This document shows, piece after piece, positions 29,440 to 38,896 of a stretch of 64,000 bases of DNA (within the stretch, counting starts at the first letter, position 1; every line of letters begins with the position of its first letter). Source of the DNA: Eledone cirrhosa (taxonomy: Eukaryota > Mollusca > Cephalopoda > Octopoda > Eledonidae); contig OZ024743.1 of NCBI GenBank assembly GCA_964016885.1, forward strand, positions 74,706,973-74,770,972. The letters run 5' to 3'. Under the pieces are notes generated by a model, which saw only the letters and a program-made list of their open reading frames with translations, did no database searches and had not been told where the DNA came from. Both the position numbers and the translations under genes were made by a program.

Positions 29440-29745
29440 CATACATAATAATAATGATGATGGCTGCCCCCTCGTTATCGAGTATGGCCATTGCACGATA
29501 TAACATTATTAATAATTATTAATTAATGCCATCGTGCAATGCCTGTTCGTGAGGAAAGACTGTGCACTGAGCCAATCTCACTCTCTGAGCTACAGTAGCT
29601 ATAACCCGAAAAGAAGAAAAGATCAAAATCATCGGTAACTACTGAACCGCAGGTTTTATGTCGGAGTTATCCCAGTTTCCGGAGTTGCCCTCTCCTAGAA
29701 GAATGCCCTGACAAAGGTTAGGGGTCCTTCACTCCCAGTGGTTAA
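29440..29745 (-). mobile_element. LINE-like 3' end, copy 2 (internally deleted)
   Basis: Shares with copy 1 the segments GGCTGCC...CTCGTT.TCGAGTA.GGCCA, the AGCCA.TC.CACTCTCT stretch and the TCTCCTAGAA...TGCC.TGACA.AGG.TA.GGGTC end. The zinc-finger coding stretch is missing. In its place lies an AT-rich segment flanked by a perfect 11-bp inverted repeat (CATTGCACGAT at 29489-29499, ATCGTGCAATG at 29531-29541). An (ATGT)n tail separates it from copy 1. Confidence 0.6.
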
Positions 29746-29776
<31 letters not shown>

Positions 29777-29812
29777 GAAACACACACACACACACATACA
29801 TACATACATTTA
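29744..29812. repeat. (CA)n and (ATAC)n microsatellite
   Basis: Interrupted CA dinucleotide run followed by ATAC tetranucleotides, lying at the outer end of the LINE-like copy. Confidence 0.95.
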
Positions 29813-29836
29813 AATTTCTTCATGAGCAACAATAAT

Positions 29837-30022
29837 TGTTTCTACATTTTGGCACAAAGCTAGCAATTAAATCAGTGTATTACTGGTACTTTATTTTATC
29901 GACCCCGTAAGGATGAAAGGCAAAGTTAACCTCGGCGGGATTTGAACTCAGACCGTAAAAGGGACGTAACTATGCTAGAAAGCATGGCGTCCGACCCTCT
30001 ACCGATACTGCCAATCCACCAC
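29837..30022 (-). mobile_element. tRNA-derived SINE, short-tail subtype, with 19-bp target-site duplication
   Basis: Complete minus-strand copy, from the tail GGCACAAAGCTAGCAATT to the head complement ACCGATACTGCCAATCC. It is flanked by CTTCATGAGCAACAATAAT (29818-29836) and CTTCATAAGCAACAATAAT (30023-30041), with a single mismatch. Confidence 0.93.
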
Positions 30023-30063
30023 CTTCATAAGCAACAATAATGACATCTTATATAAATAATTTC

Positions 30064-30105
30064 TAATTTTGGCACAAGACCAGCAATTTAGGTAAAGGCA
30101 AAGTA
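30064..30105 (-). mobile_element. SINE fragment
   Basis: A short piece containing GGCACAAGACCAGCAATTTA, the 3' tail of the short-tail SINE, followed by a few body bases (AAAGGCAAAGT). The rest of the element is absent. Confidence 0.65.
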
Positions 30106-30853
30106 AATATTTTAAACTAACAACAAGAACCTGCTATTACATATTTCTACAGTGACGGCATAAAACAGCAGTAACAAAAATACTCTATTGATTCTCTTAA
30201 ATGTGTGAAAGACAGAATGAGAAAAATTGTAAATTTTGGTAAATTTGTCTATTTACATTTTCTTGCCTGAGTTGTAGATATTCGTCAGACTGTCAAATTA
30301 TCAATGTAAAGAATGTAACGAAGTAGCTATTGATCAAGCTTCAAATACCAAAATATCTAAAGGTATGAGTGAATCCATGTTGAAAGTAATGTTCTAATAA
30401 TGTTATTTATTTGTGTATTTTTAATATTGTCTGGAAAAGTATTACTGCTGATCTGTTGAACTCTGCGGTTAGACATGAATCTGCTGGATTTCTGAACAAC
30501 TTAAAGGTTAAATTAAATAAACATTTTCTTCAGCTTTTGTTTGTATCTCGAATAAATAATTTTGGTTGCGTTTAAATATATTTTTTAGAATTTTTCTTTT
30601 CGATTAAGATTTCTAATCTTAATAATTAACACCATCAATGTAATCTGTAATATGATGTTTGTAATATCCTCCTCTACTCAATGTCATCATCATCATTCGT
30701 ATCAAACCTGAATCTACAATATCAATACAATACATGAGTAAATTTCTGTTTCTTTCATGACCGCATTTCTAATGAAATGCTCTCTATTCTAATGAATAAT
30801 TTCGAGGGATTAACTAAAATTATTAATTATTGGGTCTAATACAACTCTCAACA
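30106..30853. other. AT-rich spacer, nothing recognised
   Basis: No open frames, RNA folds or repeats that I can support in this stretch. Confidence 0.55.
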
Positions 30854-30868
30854 GCATGTACTAATAAT

Positions 30869-31052
30869 TGTTTATACTTTTGGCACAAGGCCAGCAATTA
30901 TTCCAGTGTATTACTGGTACTTTATTTTATCGACCCCGTAAGGATGAAAGACAAAGTTAACCTCGGCGGGATTTAAACTCAGACCATAAAGGGCCGTAAC
31001 TCTTTGCTGCAAAGCATGGCGTCCGACCCTCTACCGATACTGCCAATCTACC
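30869..31052 (-). mobile_element. tRNA-derived SINE, short-tail subtype, perfect 15-bp target-site duplication
   Basis: Complete minus-strand copy, very similar to those at 23864 and 24069. GCATGTACTAATAAT occurs at 30854-30868 and again at 31053-31067 without mismatch. A 60-codon minus-strand frame over the SINE is an artefact. Confidence 0.94.
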
Positions 31053-31171
31053 GCATGTACTAATAATACGCATTATACAAATAATTTTCGTCATTTTCTC
31101 TGTCACAATACAACACTTTCTTTTATGTAAAATGTACAAAATTACAGTTTAGACTTTCAAACAATCATAGG

Positions 31172-31480
31172 ACTTCTTCTTCTTCGCCCACATGTTCCTG
31201 AGAGTGTCGGGGGGAGGGGGCAGAGTTCTCAAACCTTCTTTTCAGCGGGTCCTGTCAGAAGCAACCATCTCCAGCTGATCCGGCTGGATTCCCAAGCGAG
31301 ACAGGCTAATCTCATGGATATTATCCAACCATCTTCCTCCCCCTGGATCTCCTGCCTGTTGGTTTTGCCCGTAAAATATGTCCAGTAATTCTTTCCTGAG
31401 ACATTCTAACCACATGCCCACAGTATCAAGTTTTTGCTCACCGTTTCCTGAAAAGTGCAGGAGTTGACACATTAATAAAA
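31172..31480 (-). pseudogene. LINE polyprotein C-terminal remnant with 3' tail, copy 2
   Basis: The longest of three copies of one LINE 3' end. The minus-strand frame at 31242-31472 encodes 76 residues. Its last part (GGGRWLDNIHE, then LSRLGI and MVASDRTR) has the pattern seen at the C-terminus of many non-LTR retrotransposon polyproteins: a basic/Gly run, W-x-D-x-I, a hydrophobic stretch, then A-x-D-R. The reverse transcriptase and endonuclease domains are absent, so the copy is 5'-truncated. The 3' UTR ends in an AAG-type microsatellite (TTCTTCTTCTTC on + strand at about 31174). No function is expected. Family assignment is inferred from this pattern and from the truncated multi-copy structure. 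Confidence 0.72.
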
Positions 31481-31534
31481 AATAATTATAAGGTTTATAA
31501 TATATTTTATGTTGTCATAACAGATGTTGGTGTG

Positions 31535-31806
31535 GGAAGGCGCGTGGCATTGTGGTTAGGGTTTACGGCTCAAGATCGTAAGGTTGTGAGTTCGATTCCC
31601 GGCAACGCGTTGTGTCCTTGAACAGGACACTTTATTTCACGTTGCTCCAATCAGCTGGCAAAAATGAGTTGGGTCAGCCTTGTCACATTCTGTGTCACGT
31701 TGAATCTTCCTGAGAACTACACATGTTTATGGAATGCCCAGCCACTTGCTCATTAATTTCACGAGCAGGCTATTCCGTTGATCGTATCAATTGGAACTCA
31801 CGTCGT
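31535..31806 (+). mobile_element. SINE of the second head family, third 3' module
   Basis: Head GGCATTGTGGTTAGGG, B-box-like GAGTTCGATTCC, body CCTTGAACAGGACACTTTAT and CACGTTGCTCC. The 3' module is AATTTCACGAGCAGGCTATT ... CGTATCAATTGGAACTC ... CGTCGCAACTGAAGG. Its tail runs without a gap into the 33-bp minisatellite. Confidence 0.85.
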
Positions 31807-31831
31807 CGCAACTGAAGGAATACTACTGCTA

Positions 31832-32600
31832 CTAGCTGATGTCAGGGGGGTGACGTTTGATGGAATAGCTGCTACTACTATCGATGTCAGGGGAATGACG
31901 TTTGATGACATAGCTGCTGTCAGGGGAGTGACTTTTGATGGAATAGCTGCTGTCAGAGGAGTGACGTTTGATGGAATAGCTGCTGTCAGGGGAGTGACGT
32001 TTGATGGAATAGCTGCTGTCAGGGGAGTGACGTTTGATGGAATAGCTGATGTCAGTGGAGTGACGTTTGATGGAATAGCTGATGTCAGGGGAGTGACTTT
32101 GATGGAATAGCTGCTACTACTAGCTGCTGTCAGGGGAGTGACGTTTAATGGAATAGCTGCTGTCAGGAGAGTGACGTTTGATGGAATAGCTGCTACTACT
32201 ACTAGCTGCTGTCAGGGGAGTGACGTTTGATGGAATAGCTGTTGTCAGGGGAGTGATGTTTGATGGAATAGCTGCTGTCAGGGGAGTGACGTTTAATGGA
32301 ATAGCTGCTGTCAGGAGAGTGATGTTTGATGGAATACTGCTACTACTAGCTGCTGTCAGGGGAGTGACGTTTGATGGAATAGCTGCTGTCAGGGGAGTGA
32401 CGTTTAATGGAATAGCTGCTGTCAGGAGAGTGGTGTTTGATGGAATACTGCTACTACTAGCTGCTGTCAGGGGAGTGACGTTTGATGGAATAGCTGCTGT
32501 CAGGGGAGTGACGTTTAATGGAATAGCTGCTGTCAGGAGAGTGGTGTTTGATGGAATACTGCTACTACTAGCTGCTGTCAGGGGAGTGGCGTTTGAAGAG
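31832..32600 (+). repeat. 33-bp minisatellite (about 20 units), partly open in one frame
   Basis: Unit core GTCAGGGGAGTGACG then TTTGATGGAATAGCTG, period 33 bp. Some units carry an added CTACTACTA stretch. Because 33 is divisible by 3, two + frames stay open (31778-32110 and 32220-32603) and read VRGVTFDGIAA repeats. A short deletion near 32097 breaks the first. Larger blocks of about 120 bp repeat at 32280-32580. I see no splice context, promoter or second exon and regard it as non-coding, though it is translatable in principle. Confidence 0.85.
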
Positions 32601-32874
32601 TAATTATAAAACTCCCGTCAACGGGTACCATATATTCATACTTTAAAGTTATAACGGAATTGATTTGCGCGAGGAAAAGGAGAAACAAACAGAACAGAGA
32701 ACAGCAGTAACGCCATCTTGGTTCATCAGCACGAAAACTGGAATAGACGTCTGAGTGATTTCTTACTCAATAAGTAGCGAGATCATAGTCAAACCCAGGG
32801 TGTCAGTGGTTGGAGCGGGGAGGGGTAAATGTGTATCCGTTAAAAGAGATGTGTTTGAGGTGATACTGAATAAC
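32601..32874. other. Spacer, nothing recognised
   Basis: Short single-copy segment between the minisatellite and the next SINE pair. Confidence 0.5.
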
Positions 32875-32982
32875 ACATGCGTATATAGCCAATGATACTT
32901 GCCCAAGACGCCACGCAATAGGATCGAACCTGTGACCTATTGTTTGTGCCGAGAACTACTTAGCCAATCGGTCATCTTATAA
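32875..32982 (-). mobile_element. tRNA-derived SINE remnant, diverged
   Basis: On the minus strand it shows TTGGCTAAGTAGTTC (A-box-like), CAGGTTCGATCCTA (B-box-like), then TCTTGGGCAAGTATCATTGG, parallel to the GAGCAAGACAC body of the second SINE family. The 3' end is not clear. It abuts the next SINE. Confidence 0.6.
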
Positions 32983-33290
32983 GGCGGCGAATTGGTAGAA
33001 TCATTAGAACGTCAGATAGAATACTTTGTGGTATTTGATCCGACTCTCTGCTCTCTGAGTTCAAATCCCGCCGAGGTCAACTTTATCTTTCATCCATTCG
33101 CGGTCGATCAAAAAGTACCAGTCTAATACTGGGGTCGATTCTTCCTCTATATCTGTTTCTCTCTTTCTCTCTCTCACTTTCTATCCTCCTCTGGACGAAA
33201 TCTGTTGTACTCAGGCCTGGAGAAGAGATGCCCAAGAAACACAGCATTTCACTACGGCGCTCCTACGACTCTCTCTCTCTCTCGGGAGTT
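32983..33290 (+). mobile_element. SINE of the first head family with CT-rich, composite 3' module
   Basis: Head AATTGGTAGAATCATTAGAA, B box GAGTTCAAATCCCGCC, body ATCTTTCATCCATTC and GGTCGATC...GTACCAGTCTAATAC. It is followed by a CT-rich stretch and a conserved module (GAAATCTGTTGTACTCAGGC ... GAGATGCCCAAGAAAC) shared with 47386-47515 and, in part, 38560-38852. Confidence 0.8.
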
Positions 33291-33672
33291 AAAACGAGAT
33301 AAAAAGGAAAGAAATGTTCATGTTGTGATTGAAACAGAAGTTGGAATATTTTCAAGCAGTTTTCTGGTTTATATTCTAATCCACTTCATATTCGAAGAAC
33401 GCTTTGTTATCACACATCAACATATCTTATTAATGCAATATCTCTAATTTCAATTTTGAGATATTTTTCTCACAACTTAACTTAGGCGTACTGTTCCCTC
33501 CTTTTCCTCTCATTTATGACATTCATTGTCCTTTCCTCTACTTTCCTATACAGCCAGATATACCCTTCTTTACTCCTTCCCACATTTTTTCATTACCTTT
33601 TTTATCTTTTTTTATTTCATATTCCCATATTCTGTCTGTAAAATATAGTTGATATATGTTTATATATGTTTA
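33291..33672. other. AT-rich spacer
   Basis: No gene. The right end (AATATAGTTGATATATGTTTA near 33645) resembles the AT-rich tandem units on the other side of the next SINE. Confidence 0.5.
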
Positions 33673-34023
33673 TATGGAGGCACATGGCTTAATGGTTAGA
33701 GCATTGGGCTTGCAATCGAAAGGTTGTGAGTTCAATTCTCAGACCGGGTGATGTGTTGTTTCCTTGAGCAAGACACTTTATTTCACATTGCTCCAGTTTA
33801 CTCAGCTGTAGAAATGAGATGATAGGGACCGCAGTCCCTATCATTCCACTGCAAAGTGGTCGTGGAGGTGCCACGACAAAAAAGCACCCAGCACTCACTG
33901 TAAATGAGGTTGGTGTTAGGAAGGGCATCCAGCTGTAGAAATCAAGCCAGAATCAGTTCCCGTCCCACCCTTGCGAGCAGGGAAAAGTGGACGTAAAATG
34001 AAATGATGATGATGATGATGATG
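33673..34023 (+). mobile_element. SINE of the second head family, fourth 3' module with (GAT)n tail
   Basis: Head GGCTTAATGGTTAGAGCA, B box GAGTTCAATTCTC, body CCTTGAGCAAGACACTTTAT. The 3' module contains AAAGTGGTCGTGGAGGTGCC, GGTTGGTGTTAGGAAGGG and AGCAGGGAAAAGTGGACG, ending in a run of GAT/ATG triplets. It appears full-length. Confidence 0.88.
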
Positions 34024-34235
34024 ATAACAGATAACAAAATATTTACATCATTGTATAACTTCTGTTTGTATATAACAGATAAAAAAATATTTACATCATT
34101 GTATAACTTCTGTTAGTTGACAAAATATATTTATGTATAATAGATAACCAAATATTTCCATTATTGTATAACTTCTGTTTGTATAATATAGTTGATATAA
34201 TATGTTTATGTATAACAAATAACCAAATAAAATCT
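34024..34235. repeat. AT-rich irregular tandem repeat, four partial units
   Basis: ATAACAGATAAC or close variants begin at 34024, 34072, 34137 and 34212, and the first three are followed by AAATATTTACATCATTGTAT-like sequence. Spacing is irregular (48, 65, 75 bp). Similar sequence before 33673 suggests the SINE landed inside this array. Confidence 0.65.
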
Positions 34236-35225
34236 ATTGGCTATTTAAAAAAAAGTTATATATGTTAAGTAAAATAAGCTGTACCAAACAGAGTACATCT
34301 CTTAAAGTTTCTTCATTGTCATTTGTTAAATAACTGCCAGGACTATTTCAAGAAGTGATATCAATACAGACAATTTCTCCTAATGTATTTTAGTTTGTTT
34401 TATTCATATCTATTAAAAATACTATGAATAAAGTGAGTTTTATTATGGTTTTGTGTTTCGTTGATGCTGGTGAGGTAGTTGTAAGTGATATTGTGTTAGT
34501 TTCCACCCGTTATATATTCAGAAAGCATCTTTATTATTCGTATGTGATTGGGTGGGGCTAGTTAGGAATTAGACACATCATATATGAAATCTATTCTTTA
34601 CTGAATACCGTATTAATACAGTTTTCGGGTGATGTGTCTTTGTCACTGTAATAGCCATTATATTCCCCCGAATGCTGTTACAATTTACAACCCTTCTCAC
34701 TGAAAGTCTATTGCTGTTCACAATAAACCACTCATCAATTAACTCTATTATCATATTAACTGTTTTTAGTCATGTCAACCATCCCTGGAAGTTGTCTAGA
34801 GATTTCACAGATGAATATATGCAATAGATTATCGATATTGAATCAATAAAATGTCACCGACTCGATATATAATCTGCTTTACATTCATATGGTATGATTA
34901 CGGGTTTCGTAAATATTTTCAAATGCATAGAACTATATCAAAGATAGTGTGATTATGTGTCGCCATACAAGACACATGTGTGTGGATATGAAGGATACAA
35001 GAGTGTGTCTTAGCTGGAAGTGGATATATATATGTCTGTACATGTTTTATATATTTATTTCATATTTGTATTAATTTGAAAATGTTTACGTATGATCAAA
35101 TATATAAAGGAACATAAACTATTGTAGATGTAAAGGTTGTGTGGCCGGATCACTGGTTTAATCATGCTATTGATCCTTAAATATATATATAGAGAAACAT
35201 ATAGACAAAGAAATAGATATATAGA
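34236..35225. other. AT-rich spacer, nothing recognised
   Basis: About 1 kb without recognisable genes or elements. Confidence 0.55.
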
Positions 35226-35303
35226 TGTGTGGATGTGTGCGTGTGTAATTGTGTGTGTGTGTGTGTGTGTGTGTTCGTGCGTGTGGTCGTGTGTGTGTGT
35301 GTG
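35226..35303. repeat. (GT)n microsatellite
   Basis: Interrupted GT run. The 80-100-codon frames crossing it on both strands are low-complexity artefacts. Confidence 0.95.
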
Positions 35304-35454
35304 GTTAAAGAGTTCGCTTTTTAAACACGTGATTTGGGGTTTAGTCACACCATATGTTACATTGTGCAAGGGTTTTCTACTCTAGTCTTCAGTTGACCAA
35401 TGTATTGTGGGGGAAATTTTGGTGGAGGTAAATAGTTAAATAGTGCGGAAGCCT

Positions 35455-35560
35455 ATGATATATATATGTATATATACACACACACATATATATATATCCA
35501 GGGAGTGGATATATAGATAGATAGATGTGTGTTTGTGTGTATGCGAGCGTGCGTGTGCGT
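35455..35560. repeat. (TA)n, (CA)n, (ATAG)n and (GT)n mixed microsatellite
   Basis: Compound simple repeat containing two TATATATAT runs, an ACACACACA run, an ATAG tetranucleotide stretch and a GT/GC-rich end. Confidence 0.9.
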
Positions 35561-35587
35561 GTATGGCAATATACATAATATACAAAC

Positions 35588-35774
35588 ATTGGATTGGCAG
35601 TATCGGTAGAGCGTCAGACACTATGATTTGCAGTATAGAGTTATGGTCCTTTAACTTCTGAGTTCAAATCCCGCCGAGGTTAACTTTGCCCTCCATCCTT
35701 ACAGGGTTAATAATATAAAGTACCAGTAATGCACTGGGATAATTGCTGGCTTGTGCCAAAAGTAGAAGCAATTC
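35588..35774 (+). mobile_element. tRNA-derived SINE, short-tail subtype
   Basis: Plus-strand full-length copy: GGATTGGCAGTATCGGTAGA head, GAGTTCAAATCCCGCCGAGG B-box region, AAAGTACCAGTAATGCACTG body and GCTGGCTTGTGCCAAAAGT tail. No convincing target-site duplication was found by eye. Confidence 0.9.
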
Positions 35775-35875
35775 TTATTATTACTCTTTCCACACAAATA
35801 TATCCTACCTTATAAACGTATAGCAATATGGAACCCTAAAACTATCAATTTCTTCTATTGTTCAACGTTAAAATA

Positions 35876-37835
35876 TTAGGTTTTCATATTGTACGGAAGG
35901 CAACTGAGAGGTTTTGAGATTCCAAGAAATGGTAACATATACAAATATTTTCTTGTTTTATTTTTCAGCATAATCACTCTTGGAGTCTACACACTTCTTC
36001 CACCGGTGCTGAAGTGAGAGGACCCCACTGAATTAGAACTCCCCTTCCACGGGTGCTGAAGTGAGAGGACCCCACTGAATTAGAACTCCCCTTCCACCGG
36101 TGCTGAAGTGAGAGGACCCCACTAAATTAGAACTCCCCTCCCACCGGTGCTGTAGTGAGAGGACCCCACTGAATTAGGACTACACTTCCACGGGTGCTGT
36201 AGTGAGAGGATCCCACTGAATTAGAACTCCCCTTCCACCGGTGCTGAAGTGACAGGATCCCACTGAATTAGAACTCCCCTTCCACCGGTGCTGAAGTGAC
36301 AGGATCTCACTAAATTAGAACTCCCCTTCCACCGGTGCTGAAGTGACAGGATCCCACTAAATTAGAACTCCCCTTCCACCGGTGCTGAAGTGAGAGGATC
36401 CCACTGAATTAGAACTCCCCTTCCACCGGTGCTGAAGTGACAGGATCCCACTAAATTAGAACTCCCCTTCCACTGGTGCTGAAGTGACAGGATCCCACTA
36501 AATTAGAACTCCCCTTCCACCGGTGCTGAAGTGACAGGATCCCACTAAATTAGAACTCCCCTTCCACTGGTGCTGTAGTGAGAGGATCCCACTGAATTAG
36601 GACTACACTTCCACGGGTACTGTAGTGAGAGGACCCCACTGAATTAGAACTCCCCTTCCACTGGTGCTGAAGTGAAAGGATCCCACTGAATTAGAACTCC
36701 CCTTCCACTGGTGCTGAAGTGAAAGGATCCCACTAAATTAGAACTCCCCTTCCACTGGTGCTGAAGTGAAAGGATCCCACTGAATTAGAACTCCCCTTCC
36801 ACTGGTGCTGAAGTGAAAGGATCCCACTGAATTAGAACTCCCCTTCCACTGGTGCTGAAGTGAAAGGATCCCACTGAATTAGAACTCCCCTTCCACTGGT
36901 GCTGAAGTGAAAGGATCCCACTGAATTAGAACTCCCCTTCCACTGGTGCTGAAGTGACAGGATCCCACTAAATTAGAACTCCCCTTCCACGGGTACTGTA
37001 GTGAGAGGATCCCACTGAATTAGGACTACACTTCCACGGGTGCTGTAGTGAGAGGATCCCACTGAATTAGGACTACACTTCCACGGGTGCTGTAGTGAGA
37101 GGATCCCACTAAATTAGAACTCCCCTTCCACGGGTGCTGAAATGACAGGACCCCACTGAATTAGGACTACACTTCCACGGGTGCTGTAGTGAGAGGATCC
37201 CACTGAATTAGGACTACACTTCCACGGGTACTGTAGTGAGAGGACCCCACTGAATTAGGACTACACTTCCACGGGTGCTGTAGTGCGAGGATCCCACTGA
37301 ATTAGGACTCCTTACTTTGGTCCACCAGATTGTTGTCTCCAGCATCTATGACGTCATCATGGTTGTGAACAGGTGGAAGTCGGAGGTCTGGTGTTTATGG
37401 TAGATGAGGGACCAGTTAGAACCCACATTCACAGATTGTTGCCATTGATACCACTAAGATGTGGGTAGGAGCATTGTCATGATGGAACAAGACCCCTTTT
37501 GTCAGCATTCCTGGCTTGTTCTTGATTTTGTTACGCATACGTTTAAGTAGGTTGGCGTTGTGTTGTCAGGTGGTGGTGTGGCCCTTTTGGAGATAATCCA
37601 CCAACAACACTCCTTGTGTATCCCAGAAAATGGTAGCCATGGACCTTTCCTTATGGTGGTGTGATCTTGGCCTTCTGCAGCGTCGGTGAGGATAGGTGCT
37701 TCCACTGTTTAGACTCCTCTTTTGTTTCAGGTTGGTAGTGATGGACCCAGGTCTCGTCCATGGTTACAAATCGTGCCAGGAAATCTTCCGGATCAGCTTC
37801 AAATAGTTCCGAATGTTTGAAGGACATGGCGTGAC
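35876..37835 (-). pseudogene. Degenerate mariner-family transposase, 5'-truncated and split by a minisatellite
   Basis: Read on the minus strand from about 37835, the frame encodes EADPEDFLARFVTMDETWVH and then YQPETKEESKQW. This matches the mariner region around the first catalytic Asp (the D of MDETW). Further on, after frameshifts, come an F-W-D-x-x-G-type segment (about 37630-37600) and VLFHHDNAPTH (about 37500-37465), which holds the second catalytic Asp. The third Asp motif (normally D-L-A-P-x-D) reads TPDLRLPPV, so the catalytic Asp appears lost. A 47-bp tandem array fills 36000-37315. The true C-terminus reappears after it as LQHRWKKCVDSKSDYAEK and a TAA at 35958-35960, a typical mariner ending. 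TATTAGGTTTTC at 35874 could mark the outer terminal inverted repeat. The N-terminal DNA-binding part is missing, as is the other end. It is inactive. Confidence 0.82.
36000..37315. repeat. 47-bp minisatellite (about 28 units) inside the mariner transposase ORF
   Basis: Unit parts are CCGGTGCTGAAGTGAGAGG, then CCCCACTGAATTAG and AACTCCCCTTCCA. The period is exactly 47 bp (for example 36001 to 36048). Two main variants occur: GAACTCCCC and GGACTACAC. Minus-strand translation of the last unit runs straight into the mariner C-terminus (FSGVLSLQHRWKKC), so the repeated segment is transposase coding sequence. As 47 is not a multiple of 3, the reading frame changes in every unit. Confidence 0.88.
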
Positions 37836-37926
37836 AAGTATAAGATTTTATGTTCACATTTGTTTACTATCTTTTCTAGTTCTTCATTATTGCCTTCATT
37901 ATAGTTGCTTAATATTTGTAAAATGT

Positions 37927-38120
37927 AAGGTTTGGCAGAATCGGTAGAGCGTCCAACAATATGCTTTATAGAATTACGATCTAAGTTCAACTCCTGTCGA
38001 GGTTAGCTTTGCCTTTCATCCTTACGGGGTCGATAAAATAAAGTACCAGTAATGTACTCGAGTCAATTTAAACGACTTTCCCCTCCCCAAATTGTTGATC
38101 TTGTGCCTAAATTAGAAATC
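37927..38120 (+). mobile_element. tRNA-derived SINE, long-tail subtype
   Basis: GGCAGAATCGGTAGAGCG head, AAGTTCAACTCCTGTCGAGG B-box region, TTCATCCTTACGGGGTCG body. The longer 3' module (CGACTTTCCCCTCCCC ... CTTGTGCCTAAATTAG) is shared with 23643-23848. It is flanked by AATATTTGTAAAATGTA (37911-37927) and AATATTTTGTAAAATATA (38121-38138), a probable imperfect target-site duplication in AT-rich DNA. Confidence 0.88.
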
Positions 38121-38138
38121 AATATTTTGTAAAATATA

Positions 38139-38409
38139 TAATTTTCTGTCATAACTTTAAATACATTATAAAACTTCATTTGTTGAGTTTACAATATAAT
38201 CTTTTCTAAAAACAGAAAAGATTTACATATGTTAAAGTTATATAATAAAATTTCTCTTCAACAACTAACTTAGAGCTTTTAGTTTTACATTAAGTGGCAT
38301 ATATAATTAGATACTTCAATAAATTATTGATACAAACTATCGGTAAATATATATACCTTGTAGTTATCTACCGTAATTAATAGTTATAATTATTATACTT
38401 ATATAGCTT

Positions 38410-38410
<1 letters not shown>
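38139..38410. other. AT-rich spacer
   Basis: No gene or element recognised. Confidence 0.5.
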
Positions 38411-38499
<89 letters not shown>

Positions 38500-38500
38500 A
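38411..38500. repeat. (CT)n microsatellite, about 85 bp
   Basis: Nearly pure CT dinucleotide run with one interruption (TCTTCTC at about 38483). Confidence 0.97.
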
Positions 38501-38559
38501 TTACTTATTATTAACAACTAATTTTTCTGAGCAGATAATCTCCCCTCTTCAATGCATGT

Positions 38560-38852
38560 ATGATCCCGTAACTCCTGGCGGAATCGTAGGGATGTCATGT
38601 TGACATACAGCCTTTCTACGACATTTTAAAACCTGGCGGAGCCTAATCCTCCTTCTAGAGAAGGAGAGAGAGTCAGGTAATAGAAGTGAGAAGCAGACAG
38701 AGTAAGAATTGACTGGTACCTTAAATGGATGAAAGGCAAAGTTGACCACGGTGGGATTTGAACTCAAAGAGCAAAGAACCGAAACGAATACCGCAAAGCA
38801 TTTTATCTGACATTCTGACGACTCTGACGATTCACTGCATACCACCTTCAAT
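38560..38852 (-). mobile_element. SINE of the first head family with composite 3' module
   Basis: On the minus strand: head region GTCAGATAAAATGCTTTGCG, GAGTTCAAATCCCACCGTGG B box, body TTGCCTTTCATCCATTTAAG, CT-rich middle, then CTCCGCCAGGTTTTAAAATG and GTAGAAAGGCTGT. The CGCCAGGTTTTAAAA element is the same as at about 47426, so the 3' module is a family feature. Confidence 0.8.
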
Positions 38853-38896
38853 ATAAATGTCAATAATAAGTAATGGTAGATAGATTTAACCCACCC

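Noticed and set aside
37502..37857. Active mariner transposase
   Set aside because: The coding sequence is frameshifted, lacks the N-terminal region, seems to lack the third catalytic Asp and is split by a 1.3-kb minisatellite.
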